NCBI GenBank assembly: GCA_020443295.1
Contig: JAGRIJ010000005.1
Span: 1 to 64,000, forward strand
DNA: 64,000 bases
Source of the DNA: Alphaproteobacteria bacterium
GTDB taxonomy: Bacteria > Pseudomonadota > Alphaproteobacteria > Micavibrionales > Micavibrionaceae
Direction of reading: 5' to 3'
Below are positions 46,605-56,201 of this stretch, in pieces. The notes below the pieces were generated by a model. It was not told where the DNA came from. It worked only from the letters and a program-made list of their open reading frames with translations, and did no database searches. A program made the position numbers and the translations under genes. How positions within the stretch are numbered: position 1 is the stretch's first letter; each line of letters starts with the position of its first letter.

Positions 46605-47699
46605 ATGAGCCGATTACCGTCTTTAGTGGCTATGGCCGCTTTGTTTATTACCTGTCTTTCGGGATTTTCGGGTGCGGCTCTGGCTGTCTTCAAGGGGAAT
46701 TCCATCGGCGAGCTTATCGAGTACAGGGCAAAGTACGAAGATACCTTTATCCATCTGGCCCGTAAGAACGGGCTGGGGTTTGTTGAAATGAGGGCCGCCA
46801 ATCCCGGGATCGATCCATGGATACCCGGAGAGGGCACAAAGCTGATTATTCCCGCGCAGCATTTGCTTCCGGATGCCCCGCGGAGGGATATCGTCATTAA
46901 TCTTCCCGAGATGCGGATTTATGCCTATGTCAACGGTGACGGAGCGCCGCTGACCTATCCGATCGGGATCGGCCGGGAAGGGCTTTCAACGCCCGTGGGC
47001 AAGACCTCGATCGTTCGTAAAACGGTTAACCCGATCTGGCGTCCGACGGACCGTATGCGTAAGGAAAAGCCGGAGCTGCCCGTTGAAGTTCTGCCCGGTC
47101 CAGATAATCCGATGGGAACACGTGCTCTTTATCTGGGTTGGTCCCAGTATGCGATTCACGGGACAAACAAGCCTTATGGTATCGGGCGACGCAGCAGCAG
47201 CGGTTGCATCCGCATGTATCCGGAGAGCGTTCTCGAATTTTATGACCGGATTCCCATCGGGACCGAGGTTAATGTCGTCAACCAGCCGATCAAGGTCGCG
47301 TGGATCGGGAACGAGCTTTACATTGAAGCCCATCCCGATCTGGAGCAGGCCATCAATATGGAAGAGTCGGGTGTTATCGAGCATCAGCAGCTTACGGATG
47401 CCGATATGGCCGCGATTGTTAAGGTTGCAGGGCAATATCAGGATTATCTGAACTGGCCCAAGATCCGCACAGCGATCCGCGAGCGCAGAGGATATCCGAT
47501 CGTGATTGCCCGCGTTCCTGAGAGAGTTAAGGAAACGGTGCCTGATCTTCAGGAGGTCGAGAACAACAATTTCCCGCGCGATGCCGTTATTCCGAAGGAG
47601 AAGCCCGAGAATCTCAAGGCTCTTCAGATTGGCGATGCCGTGCCTTATCCTCCGCATCTTCCACATAAAAAGACGCGGATTGTCGCCCGCGTCGATTGA
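46605..47699 (+). CDS. L,D-transpeptidase (YkuD) with LysM-like domain, 364 aa
   Basis: Signal peptide through LFITCLSGFSGAALA, then a LysM-like region (about 30-85, FIHLARKNGLGFVEMRAANPGIDPWIPGEGTKLIIP), then the YkuD domain with the catalytic AIHGTNKP and SSSGCIRMYPE (His and Cys). It would make 3-3 cross-links in peptidoglycan or attach proteins to it. I chose ATG 46605 (GGGGGAG upstream); the longer reading from 46425 overlaps the upstream gene and lacks a start signal. Similar to ErfK/YbiS proteins. Confidence 0.94.
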   Translation: MSRLPSLVAMAALFITCLSGFSGAALAVFKGNSIGELIEYRAKYEDTFIHLARKNGLGFVEMRAANPGIDPWIPGEGTKLIIPAQHLLPDAPRRDIVINLPEMRIYAYVNGDGAPLTYPIGIGREGLSTPVGKTSIVRKTVNPIWRPTDRMRKEKPELPVEVLPGPDNPMGTRALYLGWSQYAIHGTNKPYGIGRRSSSGCIRMYPESVLEFYDRIPIGTEVNVVNQPIKVAWIGNELYIEAHPDLEQAINMEESGVIEHQQLTDADMAAIVKVAGQYQDYLNWPKIRTAIRERRGYPIVIARVPERVKETVPDLQEVENNNFPRDAVIPKEKPENLKALQIGDAVPYPPHLPHKKTRIVARVD

Positions 47700-47733
47700 T
47701 ATTCCTTTTCTCTTATATTCTCTTATAAAAACG

Positions 47734-47757
47734 GGCCGGGTCTGACCCGGCCTTTTT
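47734..47757. terminator. terminator after the L,D-transpeptidase gene
   Basis: GGCCGGGT / ACCCGGCC stem with a CTG loop and five T residues. Confidence 0.85.
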
Positions 47758-47759
47758 GC

Positions 47760-48062
47760 TTAAACGGACTGGTGCATCAGGAAAAACAACCCGTATGCCG
47801 GGGGAACGACCAGCGGGGCCAAGAGAAAAACATAGCGCCAGTAAGATTTCAAAAAGAGGAAGCTGAGGCTGAAGAGTGCACAGATGAAAAACGTCGTATA
47901 GGCGTGAAGCGAGTAGAGTTTAAAGAGATCCGCCGCCGTATCAATCGATTCCATTGAAACGAGTCCAAACCGGATAGACAGTTCAAACATAATAAAAATC
48001 AGGAAAATACTGACGTAGTTTACCAGAACAAGAAGAAGAACCTGAGAAAGTAATCTTGTCAT
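47760..48062 (-). CDS. three-helix membrane protein, 100 aa
   Basis: Three hydrophobic helices with short loops and no recognised family. I chose ATG 48062 (MTRLLSQVLL) because AGGGG is about 8 bases upstream; ATG 48092 would add ten residues. Convergent with the L,D-transpeptidase gene. Confidence 0.6.
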   Translation of the reverse strand: MTRLLSQVLLLVLVNYVSIFLIFIMFELSIRFGLVSMESIDTAADLFKLYSLHAYTTFFICALFSLSFLFLKSYWRYVFLLAPLVVPPAYGLFFLMHQSV

Positions 48063-48100
48063 ATTCGGCCCCTGTTGCTGCTCAGCGGTCATCTATAACA

Positions 48101-48132
48101 AAAAGACTGTCCCTAAGGACAGTCTTTTTTTA
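48101..48132. terminator. terminator between two minus-strand genes
   Basis: GACTGTCC / GGACAGTC perfect stem with CTAA loop, flanked by A5 and T7 tracts, so it can act in both directions. On the minus strand it would end the small lipoprotein message. Confidence 0.85.
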
Positions 48133-48153
48133 ATTTTAGCTCAGAAAGCCAGA

Positions 48154-48363
48154 TTATTTGGTCTGGGCTCTCTGGAATACTTTGTCAGCGGTCGGCTGGG
48201 CAGGAACAGCAACAACAGCGTTGTCGGTTTCTTCATGCGTTGCGGTGCGCTCGAGAGCATAGGGGGTCGCCAGTTCATTTTCCTCGGCGCTTTCGCTGCT
48301 TGCGCAGGCGGCCAGAGCCAAAGTGGAGCCGATCAGGCATATTGTAGCAACAGTTTTTTTCAT
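48154..48363 (-). CDS. small lipoprotein, 69 aa
   Basis: Lipoprotein signal MKKTVATICLIGSTLALAAC with lipobox LAAC; the mature peptide is only about 50 residues, acidic and probably unfolded. No family recognised. ATG 48363 is chosen over 48375 because it gives a normal signal peptide. A terminator follows, so it is monocistronic. Confidence 0.65.
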   Translation of the reverse strand: MKKTVATICLIGSTLALAACASSESAEENELATPYALERTATHEETDNAVVAVPAQPTADKVFQRAQTK

Positions 48364-48472
48364 TTTAGTCCTCATTCGAATTAAACCTGTTATGAAAACG
48401 ACGTAAGATCCGGATCACCCATTTTCGGAGGTGAATGTTCCTACTTTAATGAAGAGTCTTCGGACATTAGCT

Positions 48473-48511
48473 CCTCTTTTTCAAGAGGCTTTTGTTGGTT
48501 TATCAACAAAA
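48473..48511. other. pair of hairpins between amiC and the lipoprotein gene
   Basis: CCTCTT / AAGAGG (48473-48488) and TTTTGTTG / CAACAAAA (48490-48511) lie side by side, downstream of amiC and upstream of the lipoprotein gene on the minus strand. They may end the amiC message or regulate the lipoprotein. Confidence 0.3.
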
Positions 48512-48593
48512 CTTTGAATGGATGTGTAATTTTGCAACAGTTTTCGTCCTTAAATTTTAAGTAATTATGTATAATTACTTGCCGAAAGGCCGT

Positions 48594-49862
48594 TTAAGTC
48601 TTCTGGTTGAACTGGACATGCTCAAAGAAAGCGTCAATCCCCAAACGGATGGTATGCGCCAGTTTCCGCCTGTGTGCGGGCTGTCTGAGACGTTCGACCT
48701 CTTTCCTGTTCGACATGAATCCAGCCTCGATCAGGATCGAAGGGATGTCAGGGGCTTTGAGCACAGCAAATCCTGCATAGCGATGAGGGTTAGGCAACAA
48801 TGTCATTCCGTTTCCCTGCATTTTTTGTACAAGCGTGTTGGCAAAGAATTTCGATTCGTTCATCGTTTCCGTGCGGGCGAAGTCGAAAAGAATGTTGGCA
48901 ACCTGTTCATCTTCCACGCTCAGGTCGATTCCGGCGATCAGGTCCGCTTTGTTTTCCTTTTCAGCCAAAGCTGCGGTTTGCGCGTCGGAGGCTTCCTTGG
49001 AGAGGGTGTAGATAGACGTCCCCCGGACATCTGATTTGTTGATGGTATCGGCATGGATAGAGACGAACAAATCCGCTTCGTGGTCGCGCGCATATTTCAC
49101 CCGGTCAGCGAGCTTGATAAAAATATCGCTATCCCGGGTCATGATTACTTTATAGCGGTTCGTGGCTTCCAATTCCTTTTTCAATTCTTTGGCCAGAGCC
49201 AGAGTGATGTTTTTTTCATACACGTTGCCGATGCCGATTGCTCCCGGATCTACTCCGCCGTGGCCGGGGTCGATCACAATCAGCGGTTTTTCCTGTGTTT
49301 TCAGGGCAGGTTTTTGTTTGGGAACGGGCGCAGATTCGGCCTCGGGGCGATTGAGAGAGGATGTCTGGTAGATATCCGAGGCAACCAGTGTTCCGTGGAT
49401 CCTGCTTTTGCTTTTCTGGAATTCTGTCTCCGAGACGGCCTGATAGTCGATTACGATACGGTCGGGCTTGTCATCCTGCCGCGGAAGCAGGAAGGCCGAA
49501 CCGATCATGATGGGGCGCTCCATATCGAAGACGATCCGCGAGATTCCCGGCTGCAGGGGGCCCTGCCGAATGTCCTTGATACCCGCCTGTCCGGGTTTTG
49601 CAATCTTTCCCGCCCGCCATTCGAAGGATTTCAGGTCCACTACCAGGCGGTAGGGATTGTCGAGTGCGAAAACGCGGTAGTCGGTTATCTGGCTTAAATC
49701 CAGAACCATGCGGATTTTGTCCGGATGAACGCCAAAGCGTACCTGATCGACGCTCAGGGCCCGAACCGAAGCGGCCCAAAACAGGGTCAGGGAACCGATG
49801 GTTATGAGTGCAATTATTTTTTGAAATGTTTTTGGATTCACGGCAGGTGCTCGGGTGTTCAC
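48594..49862 (-). CDS. N-acetylmuramoyl-L-alanine amidase (AmiC-like)
   Basis: A signal-anchor-like N-terminus, an AMIN domain (about 40-150, VDQVRFGVHPDKIRMVLDLSQITDYRVFALDNPYRLVVDL) that targets the septum or outer-membrane machinery, a linker, and an Amidase_3 domain with zinc ligands in VIDPGHGGVDPGAIG (His), the Glu just after, and catalytic Glu in ILIEAGFMSN. It cleaves the peptide stem from peptidoglycan in daughter-cell separation. The length of 422 matches AmiC (417). Confidence 0.94.
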   Translation of the reverse strand: MNTRAPAVNPKTFQKIIALITIGSLTLFWAASVRALSVDQVRFGVHPDKIRMVLDLSQITDYRVFALDNPYRLVVDLKSFEWRAGKIAKPGQAGIKDIRQGPLQPGISRIVFDMERPIMIGSAFLLPRQDDKPDRIVIDYQAVSETEFQKSKSRIHGTLVASDIYQTSSLNRPEAESAPVPKQKPALKTQEKPLIVIDPGHGGVDPGAIGIGNVYEKNITLALAKELKKELEATNRYKVIMTRDSDIFIKLADRVKYARDHEADLFVSIHADTINKSDVRGTSIYTLSKEASDAQTAALAEKENKADLIAGIDLSVEDEQVANILFDFARTETMNESKFFANTLVQKMQGNGMTLLPNPHRYAGFAVLKAPDIPSILIEAGFMSNRKEVERLRQPAHRRKLAHTIRLGIDAFFEHVQFNQKT

Positions 49863-49936
49863 ACAGTGATTTGCAGGGTCAGATTATCATAATGCGCTTA
49901 AGACGCAGAAGAAAAGCTTATGGTTTTGAGCGTGTC

Positions 49937-50662
49937 TTAAATGTCTGGATAAGTCAGCAACTGTTTAACGTATTCCGGCACGGTTTCCGCTGCGCGTCCG
50001 GAGATATGTTCGTCAAAGACGCTTGCGACCTGGCTTTCCTCAATATTTATTTCCACCGTTTTTGCTCCATTCAGGCCGGCATGCGCAACAAACCCGGCTG
50101 CGGGGTAGACATGTCCGGAGGTTCCGATCGCTATGAAAAGGTCGCAATATGAAAGAGCTTCATAGATTTCATCCATCCTGTAGGGCATTTCGCCGAACCA
50201 GACGATGTCCGGCCTGACCGTACCCGTTTCTTGGCAGTTCGCGCAGACGTGATCGGTTGTTACGTCTTCCCGGCAGTGAAATCTGGTTTCGCACTTATTG
50301 CAGAACACGCTCAACAATTCCCCATGCATATGAATCAGGTTTTTATTTCCTGCGCGGTCATGCAGATCATCGATATTCTGGGTTACAATAGTAATGTCGC
50401 CCCGCCAGTTCTTTTCAAGCTCGGCAAGGGCGATATGCGCAGCGTTGGGCTGAATGGACGGTTCCAGCAATTGGCGCCTGCGCCTGTTATAAAAATCCTG
50501 AACAAGGGCGGGGTTAGCCCTGAAAGCCTCAGGAGTGGCAACGTCCTCCACCCTGTGGCCGCACCAAAGGCCGTCACTGCCCCTGAAAGTCTGAATGCCG
50601 CTATCTGCCGAGATTCCGGCTCCTGTCAAAATGACGATATTGCCTGCGCTTTTACGGGTCAT
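49937..50662 (-). CDS. cobB: NAD-dependent protein deacylase (sirtuin, CobB-like)
   Basis: Sir2 family: NAD motif [21 protein letters not shown] (about 13-33), catalytic [12 protein letters not shown] with HMHG downstream, and a zinc ribbon with CNKC and CANC. The Tyr and Arg that favour desuccinylation in E. coli CobB are not clearly present, so the acyl preference is open. It removes acyl groups from lysine using NAD+. The gene stands alone. Confidence 0.94.
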   Translation of the reverse strand: MTRKSAGNIVILTGAGISADSGIQTFRGSDGLWCGHRVEDVATPEAFRANPALVQDFYNRRRRQLLEPSIQPNAAHIALAELEKNWRGDITIVTQNIDDLHDRAGNKNLIHMHGELLSVFCNKCETRFHCREDVTTDHVCANCQETGTVRPDIVWFGEMPYRMDEIYEALSYCDLFIAIGTSGHVYPAAGFVAHAGLNGAKTVEINIEESQVASVFDEHISGRAAETVPEYVKQLLTYPDI

Positions 50663-50794
50663 GCCAAACCTGCCCTGCTTTATCCGGATTGCCGCATCTT
50701 ACATTTTTTTTCGCCGCTTTGGAGATTTTAGTCTGTGCTATGGTATTCTTTTTGAGTGTTCTGGCCGGATTTCTCTAGAACCAAGGCGGATTTT

Positions 50795-53791
50795 TTGAAC
50801 ATCGTTCTCAAAAACCTGGTCCTTGCGACCCTGTATTACATTTTCGGGAGGATCGGGCTTTATCTCGCTTCCGATCCCGCCATGGCGACGATTTTCTGGC
50901 CGGGGGCAGGGATTGCGATGGCTGCCGTTTATTCCTGCGGTTACAGGATGTTGCCTGGCGTTTATCTCGGGGCAGTACTTGTCAATCTCACGATTGTTTA
51001 TCCTTCTTCCGTTTCGATTTTTGCGATCGACACGACGATTATGCGGGTTTTTTTGATGGGTATCCCGCCCATGCTTCAGGCGCTGGCCGGCTCGTTTATG
51101 ATCCAGCGCGTGCTGGGGCTGGAGAACAGACTGGAGACCCTGCGGGCCGTCCTGTGGTTCAGCGTTCTTGCGGGACCTGTGAGCTGCCTTATTTCGGCCA
51201 GTCTTTCCGAGTTCATACTCTATTCTTTCGGAGTGACTGCGTGGCGGGCCATTCCGCTGTCATGGGCCACATGGTATGTCGGGGATATGCTCGGGACGCT
51301 TGTTTTCGCGCCGACGGGAGTCCTGTTGATCAATTCTTCGGTTTCCCGTCACCGGAAACAATCTGTGATTTTGCCGTTACTTTTTCTTTTTGTTCTTGTG
51401 ATTTCGGTGTTTTTTTACGCTATCGGCAACGAGAAGAGAAACAGGCTGGAGGGGCTTAAAACTGATTCTACCCTGATCGTTAATTCTCTGAACAACTCAT
51501 TCAATGCCTATCTCGAACAAGTCAAGTCCGTACGGAGCTTCTTTCAGGCTTCGGAATATGTGAGCGAAAGAGAGTTCCGCCTGTATCTTGAGGACGTGTT
51601 CGGGGAATATCCCGCCATGGAGAGTCTTTTCTGGGCTCCCCGGGTCCCAAAAGAGGATTTAGCGGACTTCGAACGGCGGGCATCGCAGACCAAGGGGTTC
51701 AGTTTCAGAGTCGTCGGAACACAGGAGGACGGCGAACAAAAGCCCGTTGCCCTTACCCGTGATTACTATTTTCCACTGTATTATTCTGCGCAGCGTTTTG
51801 GCCTGAATACCGTGCAGGGAGAGGATGTGGGGGAAAACGAGCTTATCCGGAGCCGTCTTGATGTGTCAGCAAAGACCCAGCGTCCTGTTTCAAGCGTTGT
51901 TTCCGGGATCTTTTCTCCCGACGGGGAGGCTAAAGTCGCTTTATTTTTTCCGCTTTATACATCCGATGTTTCGGGGGAGAGGCCGCAAGATTTCCTGCGC
52001 GGTTTTATCGTGGGGATCTTTAGCCCTTATGAAATGCTGACGGAGACATTGGTCAACTGGCAGAGCCGCGGCATAGATCTTACTTTTGTTGCCGACAATC
52101 AGGATGAAAACGTAAAGTCGAATGAAACGGTCATCTTTCTTCGCCGGTTGTCGGCTCTTCATCATCGTGTTTCTTTTAACATGCTTGATGAACACTGGCA
52201 GCTGGTCGTCTCGCTAGACAAGGAGTTTCTGGAAGCACACGTGAACTGGGCTCTCTGGTATGTTCTTGGCGGGAGCTTTCTCTTCACATTTATTGTTTCC
52301 GGGTTTTTGCTGGTTGTGACAGGACACGGCGCTGTGACTGAAGCCGTCGTTCAGGAACGAACGCGGCAACTTAATGATCAAACGGGTTTTCTTAAACTGA
52401 TTATGGACCATGTCCCGGATCTGGTTTTTGTCAAGAACCGCAAGCATGAGCTTATTGCCGCGAATGAGGCTTTTCTGGGACTTTATTCCCGAGAAGATCA
52501 AAAAACCCTGATCGGGCGAACCGGGCTGGAAATTTTTACAGAGGAAGAACAGGAGCTTTTCAAAGAGCAGGATAATCTCGCTTTTCGTAAAGGATATTCT
52601 GAAGTTTTCGAGAACAATACGGACTATCGGGGGATCATACGGACGTTTTTTACCCGAAAAATCAGGTTCGAGGATGATGCCGGTCATCCTTTCCTGCTGG
52701 GGCTGTCCCGTGATATGACGGAGCTGCTGACGGTTCAGTCCCATCTGGAATCCATTCTCATGACGACGGCTGACGGGTTCATGGTTATTGAGCATGACGG
52801 GAAGATCGCCACGTTCAATAAAGCCTGCGAACGGATTTTCGGATATGAACCGCAAGAGATTGTCGGCAAGCCTGTCTGGGTGCTTGAGCCGGATTATCAG
52901 GCGCAGGATGAGAAGGGGAACTTCTTTTATTTCGTCCGGCAGGCCGGCAAGACCGGAGATCAGGTCCGCCATGAATTGCTTGCCAAGCATAAGGACGAAA
53001 CCGTTTTCCCGATTTATCTTGCCGCTTCGGAAGTGAGGGTCGGCCATACCAGTTTTTACAGCGCGATCGTTCGTGATATCTCGGAGGAAAAAAAGGCGAA
53101 GGAAGATTTGCGGCGTTCCAATCAGGAGCTTGAGGATTTTGCTTATGTCGCATCGCACGATCTCAAGGCTCCTTTGCGTCATTTAAGTCTGAGCGCGAAT
53201 TTTCTGATCCGGAATTATTCAGGTCAATTCGATGATAAGGCGCATGAACTCCTGAACATTATCAGCAAGAGTTCCGAGAGGATGTTCGAAATGATCGACA
53301 GCCTGCTGGCCTATTCCAGCGTCGGACGTAAAGACGTTCAAATGAGCGCTGTGGCTCTGAACGAGGTTATGGAGGACGTTCTGGATAATCTTTCGGCTCA
53401 GATCGAAGCGGTTAAGGCCAGAATTTCCGTGGGACCCTTGCCCGAAATTCACGGCAACAGGAACCTGATGATCCAGTTGTTTCAGAATCTTGTAGAGAAT
53501 GCCCTGAAATACAGAAAGGGCAGCGTTTCTCCTGTTGTAAAGGTTCATGCGGGCAGCAGCGGACGCTTTAATCTGATTACCGTTTCAGATAACGGGATCG
53601 GGATTGAGAAAGAATATAAAGACAAGGTTTTCAAGATTTTTCAGCGTTTGCACAGTGACGCGCAATATCCCGGGACCGGTATCGGGCTGGCTATCTGTCA
53701 AAGGATCGTCGAGTTTCACGGCGGAACCATAGAACTGGATGAAGATTATGCAGAAGGCAGCCGTTTTATAATAAAGTTGCCTGCTGTCTGA
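50795..53791 (+). CDS. membrane histidine kinase: MASE1, CHASE, two PAS, HisKA and HATPase
   Basis: Eight N-terminal helices (residues 1-210) form a MASE1 sensor. A periplasmic CHASE domain follows (about 230-440, SVRSFFQASEYVSEREFRLYLEDVF), then another helix, two PAS domains (about 520-630 and 640-760), the dimerisation domain with phospho-acceptor His788 (SHDLKAPLRH), and the ATPase with N box NLVENALKYRKG, G1 DNGIGI and G2 GTGIGL. I chose TTG 50795 because AAGGCGGA (50783-50790) is well placed and the protein then begins at the first MASE1 helix; GTG 50756 would add 13 residues. The ligand is unknown. The receiver gene follows 52 bases later. Confidence 0.92.
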   Translation: MNIVLKNLVLATLYYIFGRIGLYLASDPAMATIFWPGAGIAMAAVYSCGYRMLPGVYLGAVLVNLTIVYPSSVSIFAIDTTIMRVFLMGIPPMLQALAGSFMIQRVLGLENRLETLRAVLWFSVLAGPVSCLISASLSEFILYSFGVTAWRAIPLSWATWYVGDMLGTLVFAPTGVLLINSSVSRHRKQSVILPLLFLFVLVISVFFYAIGNEKRNRLEGLKTDSTLIVNSLNNSFNAYLEQVKSVRSFFQASEYVSEREFRLYLEDVFGEYPAMESLFWAPRVPKEDLADFERRASQTKGFSFRVVGTQEDGEQKPVALTRDYYFPLYYSAQRFGLNTVQGEDVGENELIRSRLDVSAKTQRPVSSVVSGIFSPDGEAKVALFFPLYTSDVSGERPQDFLRGFIVGIFSPYEMLTETLVNWQSRGIDLTFVADNQDENVKSNETVIFLRRLSALHHRVSFNMLDEHWQLVVSLDKEFLEAHVNWALWYVLGGSFLFTFIVSGFLLVVTGHGAVTEAVVQERTRQLNDQTGFLKLIMDHVPDLVFVKNRKHELIAANEAFLGLYSREDQKTLIGRTGLEIFTEEEQELFKEQDNLAFRKGYSEVFENNTDYRGIIRTFFTRKIRFEDDAGHPFLLGLSRDMTELLTVQSHLESILMTTADGFMVIEHDGKIATFNKACERIFGYEPQEIVGKPVWVLEPDYQAQDEKGNFFYFVRQAGKTGDQVRHELLAKHKDETVFPIYLAASEVRVGHTSFYSAIVRDISEEKKAKEDLRRSNQELEDFAYVASHDLKAPLRHLSLSANFLIRNYSGQFDDKAHELLNIISKSSERMFEMIDSLLAYSSVGRKDVQMSAVALNEVMEDVLDNLSAQIEAVKARISVGPLPEIHGNRNLMIQLFQNLVENALKYRKGSVSPVVKVHAGSSGRFNLITVSDNGIGIEKEYKDKVFKIFQRLHSDAQYPGTGIGLAICQRIVEFHGGTIELDEDYAEGSRFIIKLPAV

Positions 53792-53843
53792 GTTATGCTA
53801 TATGAGTTTTATTGCAAGTTAATTTTTTGGTAGACTGGAATCT

Positions 53844-54278
53844 GTGACCAATCAACCTCTTACAATTCTTTTAGCTGAAGATGAGGAAAATGATGCGTTT
53901 TTCCTCAAGCAGGCGCTTGAGGCCGTTTCCGCGCCTAACACCGTGCATCATGTGCGCGACGGTCAACAGGCGCTGGATTTTTTGAAGCAGCAGGGGGCGT
54001 ATGAGTCGGCTCCGCGTCCTGATATCATCCTGCTTGATATCAATATGCCGAAAAAAAGCGGTTATGACGTTCTTCTGGAAATCAAGGCGGATGATTCTCT
54101 TAAGGCGATCCCGGTTATCGTTATTTCCGGTTCTAACGATGTGGATGATGTGTATAAGAGCTACAATCACTATGCCGCCGCTTATATTACAAAGTCGAAA
54201 AGCCTTGAGAGCATGAATAATCTTGTGTCGGCGGTAGATTCTTTCTGGTTCCGGCATGTTACTTTGCCGAGGATCTGA
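53844..54278 (+). CDS. single-domain response regulator (Rcp1-like), 144 aa
   Basis: A receiver with acidic residues in LLAEDEENDAFFLKQAL, phospho-acceptor Asp in DIILLDINMPKKSG, and Ser and Lys in VISGSN and YITKSKS. The lysine motif (TKS rather than KPF) and the early EENDAFFLKQAL are typical of the Rcp1 group that pairs with PAS- or phytochrome-type kinases. GTG start. It is most likely the direct partner of the preceding kinase. There is no output domain, so it probably acts through protein contacts or a phosphorelay. Confidence 0.92.
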   Translation: MTNQPLTILLAEDEENDAFFLKQALEAVSAPNTVHHVRDGQQALDFLKQQGAYESAPRPDIILLDINMPKKSGYDVLLEIKADDSLKAIPVIVISGSNDVDDVYKSYNHYAAAYITKSKSLESMNNLVSAVDSFWFRHVTLPRI

Positions 54279-55124
54279 TTATCTCTTCTGGTCAGGAAAG
54301 ACTACATATTCCTTCAGGCAGATAAAGCCATTGCCCGCAGCAATTATCAGTTCGTAGGGCAGGATGCAGGCGATGACGCCCGGTGTTAAAGCGTGTCTTT
54401 CCTCCCATCCGCTGCAACTGGTGACCATCAGTTTTTTTCCATCGACATTGGCGACGCAACCATAGTGTCCGAAAGCGCGGTTCATCCTGAGAAGGTCTTT
54501 TACAGGCAGTTTCCAGTTAAAGGTTCTCATCTCATCTGAGGGTTCGGGGTATTCCGTGGCCAGACGCTCGTTCTGGGGCTTTGCCTTTTTCCAGTACCTC
54601 GGCAAATCGTTGACGATAACGGAAAGAATTTCCGCTCCTGTTATTGCGGTGCGGCTGGAGAGGACTTCGATGTCCGTTGTTTCATCAACCGGGAGGGGTT
54701 CCTGATAGAGGATGTCGCCTGCATCGTATTTCTGCGTCATTTTGTGAACGGTCAGCCCGGCGGCTTTCGGGTCTTTCATAATGATATGAGGCATCGGCAT
54801 AATGCCCCTGGCACGGGGAAGCAATGCCGGGTGGAGGTTGATGGCGTACGCTTTTTTCGGGTCTATTGGGGGAATCTTGTATTTATAGCCAAAGGCAATG
54901 AAGGCTTTCGCTCCGTGACCAATCAGGTTTTCAACTTCCTGAGGGGTGATCTTGCCCTCTATCGTTTTGATATTGACGGTTTCGGCCAGCATCTTGATCT
55001 GCTCGTTGTGCGAGAAGATCCCGTCACAGGGGAAGGTGTAGAGGCCAACCAGCTCGTGACCGTCGTCAATCAGCCGCATCAGCGCATAGAGAGAGAAATC
55101 ATATCCGAAAAAGACGAACTTCAT
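54279..55124 (-). CDS. formyltransferase-family protein (methionyl-tRNA formyltransferase-like), 281 aa
   Basis: The folate-dependent formyl transfer site is complete: Asn and His in NLHPALLPRARGIMP and the Asp in QKYDAGDIL. The C-terminal 75 residues (FNWKLPVKDLLRMNRAF) resemble the Fmt C-terminal domain. At 281 residues it is shorter than Fmt (about 315), and the context is not that of fmt (no def gene), so it more likely formylates a sugar nucleotide or another amine, as in the ArnA or WbkC type. It is convergent with the receiver gene. Confidence 0.8.
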   Translation of the reverse strand: MKFVFFGYDFSLYALMRLIDDGHELVGLYTFPCDGIFSHNEQIKMLAETVNIKTIEGKITPQEVENLIGHGAKAFIAFGYKYKIPPIDPKKAYAINLHPALLPRARGIMPMPHIIMKDPKAAGLTVHKMTQKYDAGDILYQEPLPVDETTDIEVLSSRTAITGAEILSVIVNDLPRYWKKAKPQNERLATEYPEPSDEMRTFNWKLPVKDLLRMNRAFGHYGCVANVDGKKLMVTSCSGWEERHALTPGVIACILPYELIIAAGNGFICLKEYVVFPDQKR

Positions 55125-55181
55125 TGTCCGATTGTTCCGGAAAAGGCTGAAACGGGCAAGGGGAAAAGCGCAGGCAGAAGA

Positions 55182-55586
55182 TTATACCTTATCGTCAAAA
55201 AGGCTTAGTAATTCGTCGCTCAGGTTTTCCGAGGCTTTGATCGTGGCAATATTGGCTTTGTAGGTAATTTCGGAAAGCTTCAAATTAACGATTTCTTCTT
55301 CGAGGCTGACATTCGGCACGCCGACGATTCCCTGTTCATCCGCAAAGGGTGAGTCAGGGCTGTAGGCCGGAACATATGGCGGGTTTTTGGCGACCACGTC
55401 CGTTCTGACTCCTCCGGGCGTGTTTCCGAGAGACTTTGATACGGTGGTGAGGGCGCTGTATGGCGCTTGTCCGCCTTCTTCCAGCGAGCCTTCGGTTGTC
55501 AGGTTGGCAATATTGGAGGCGCTGGCGTTCAGCCGCTGGGTCGCCGCGTTCAAACCTGTCAGAGCTATTCCGATAGCTTTTATCAT
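55182..55586 (-). CDS. isolated flagellar rod protein FlgC-like, 134 aa
   Basis: The N-terminus IALTGLNAATQRLNASASNIANLTTEG is the flagellar basal-body rod motif, and the C-terminus VSLEEEIVNLKLSEITYKANIATIKASENLSDELLSLF matches the FlgC/FlgG end (usually VDMEEMVNMMxANRAYQANxxVI). The length matches FlgC. No flgB, fliE or other flagellar gene is near; it lies 57 bases from the formyltransferase gene on the same strand. It may be a relocated flgC or a divergent rod-like paralogue. Confidence 0.75.
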   Translation of the reverse strand: MIKAIGIALTGLNAATQRLNASASNIANLTTEGSLEEGGQAPYSALTTVSKSLGNTPGGVRTDVVAKNPPYVPAYSPDSPFADEQGIVGVPNVSLEEEIVNLKLSEITYKANIATIKASENLSDELLSLFDDKV

Positions 55587-55659
55587 GATTTTATTATACC
55601 ATATGGGGTGTTAATATGTTATTTCTAATAACTATTAGTTTTATCAAAGGGTTAGAATA

Positions 55660-56142
55660 ATGCGTTTCTTTACTTCCCTCCTTGTTCTTTTCGGGACACT
55701 CCTTGTTTTCGCCCAAAATCCGGTTCAAGCAGAGTCCAAGCCCTGGATCTGGAGTTGGTGGCCGAGTCACTGGAGAAATCTTGATTTCAAGCCCTATCTG
55801 GGCAATCAGGTGATTTCCCAGCGCTCTCTCTGGGACAATGATCGGTGGACGCCCGAAGACTGGATCAAGGATGCCGGGGATGCGCGTCGTGTTATGCGCG
55901 ATTTCTATGCGTATGACATCATTTCTGACCAGTATGTTGATGACGATAACATTCCTGTACTGGAAGTCGGAGAAACCTATATGCGTCTTTCCGGGCTTGA
56001 CCGCCGCCGTGTGCTACAGTTCGTGGATCATGTCTTTGGCATTACCAAAGGCAGCGATGACGGCATGTTCTATGTTTATTACAGAGAACTTGATGACGAT
56101 CCGCTAGGGGTCTATAACAAATACGGACTTCAGCAATATTGA
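55660..56142 (+). CDS. secreted hypothetical protein, 160 aa
   Basis: Signal peptide MRFFTSLLVLFGTLLVFAQNP with cleavage near VQAES; the mature part is rich in Trp, Tyr and Asp (IWSWWPSHWRN). No family recognised. It is divergent from the flgC-like gene and lies 59 bases before the TPR-methyltransferase gene. Confidence 0.6.
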   Translation: MRFFTSLLVLFGTLLVFAQNPVQAESKPWIWSWWPSHWRNLDFKPYLGNQVISQRSLWDNDRWTPEDWIKDAGDARRVMRDFYAYDIISDQYVDDDNIPVLEVGETYMRLSGLDRRRVLQFVDHVFGITKGSDDGMFYVYYRELDDDPLGVYNKYGLQQY

Positions 56143-56201
56143 TTCCCTGAGCGGTGGCCGCGTTCGTGGTTCCGAGCGGGGCCAAACGGACATGACGACA
56201 C

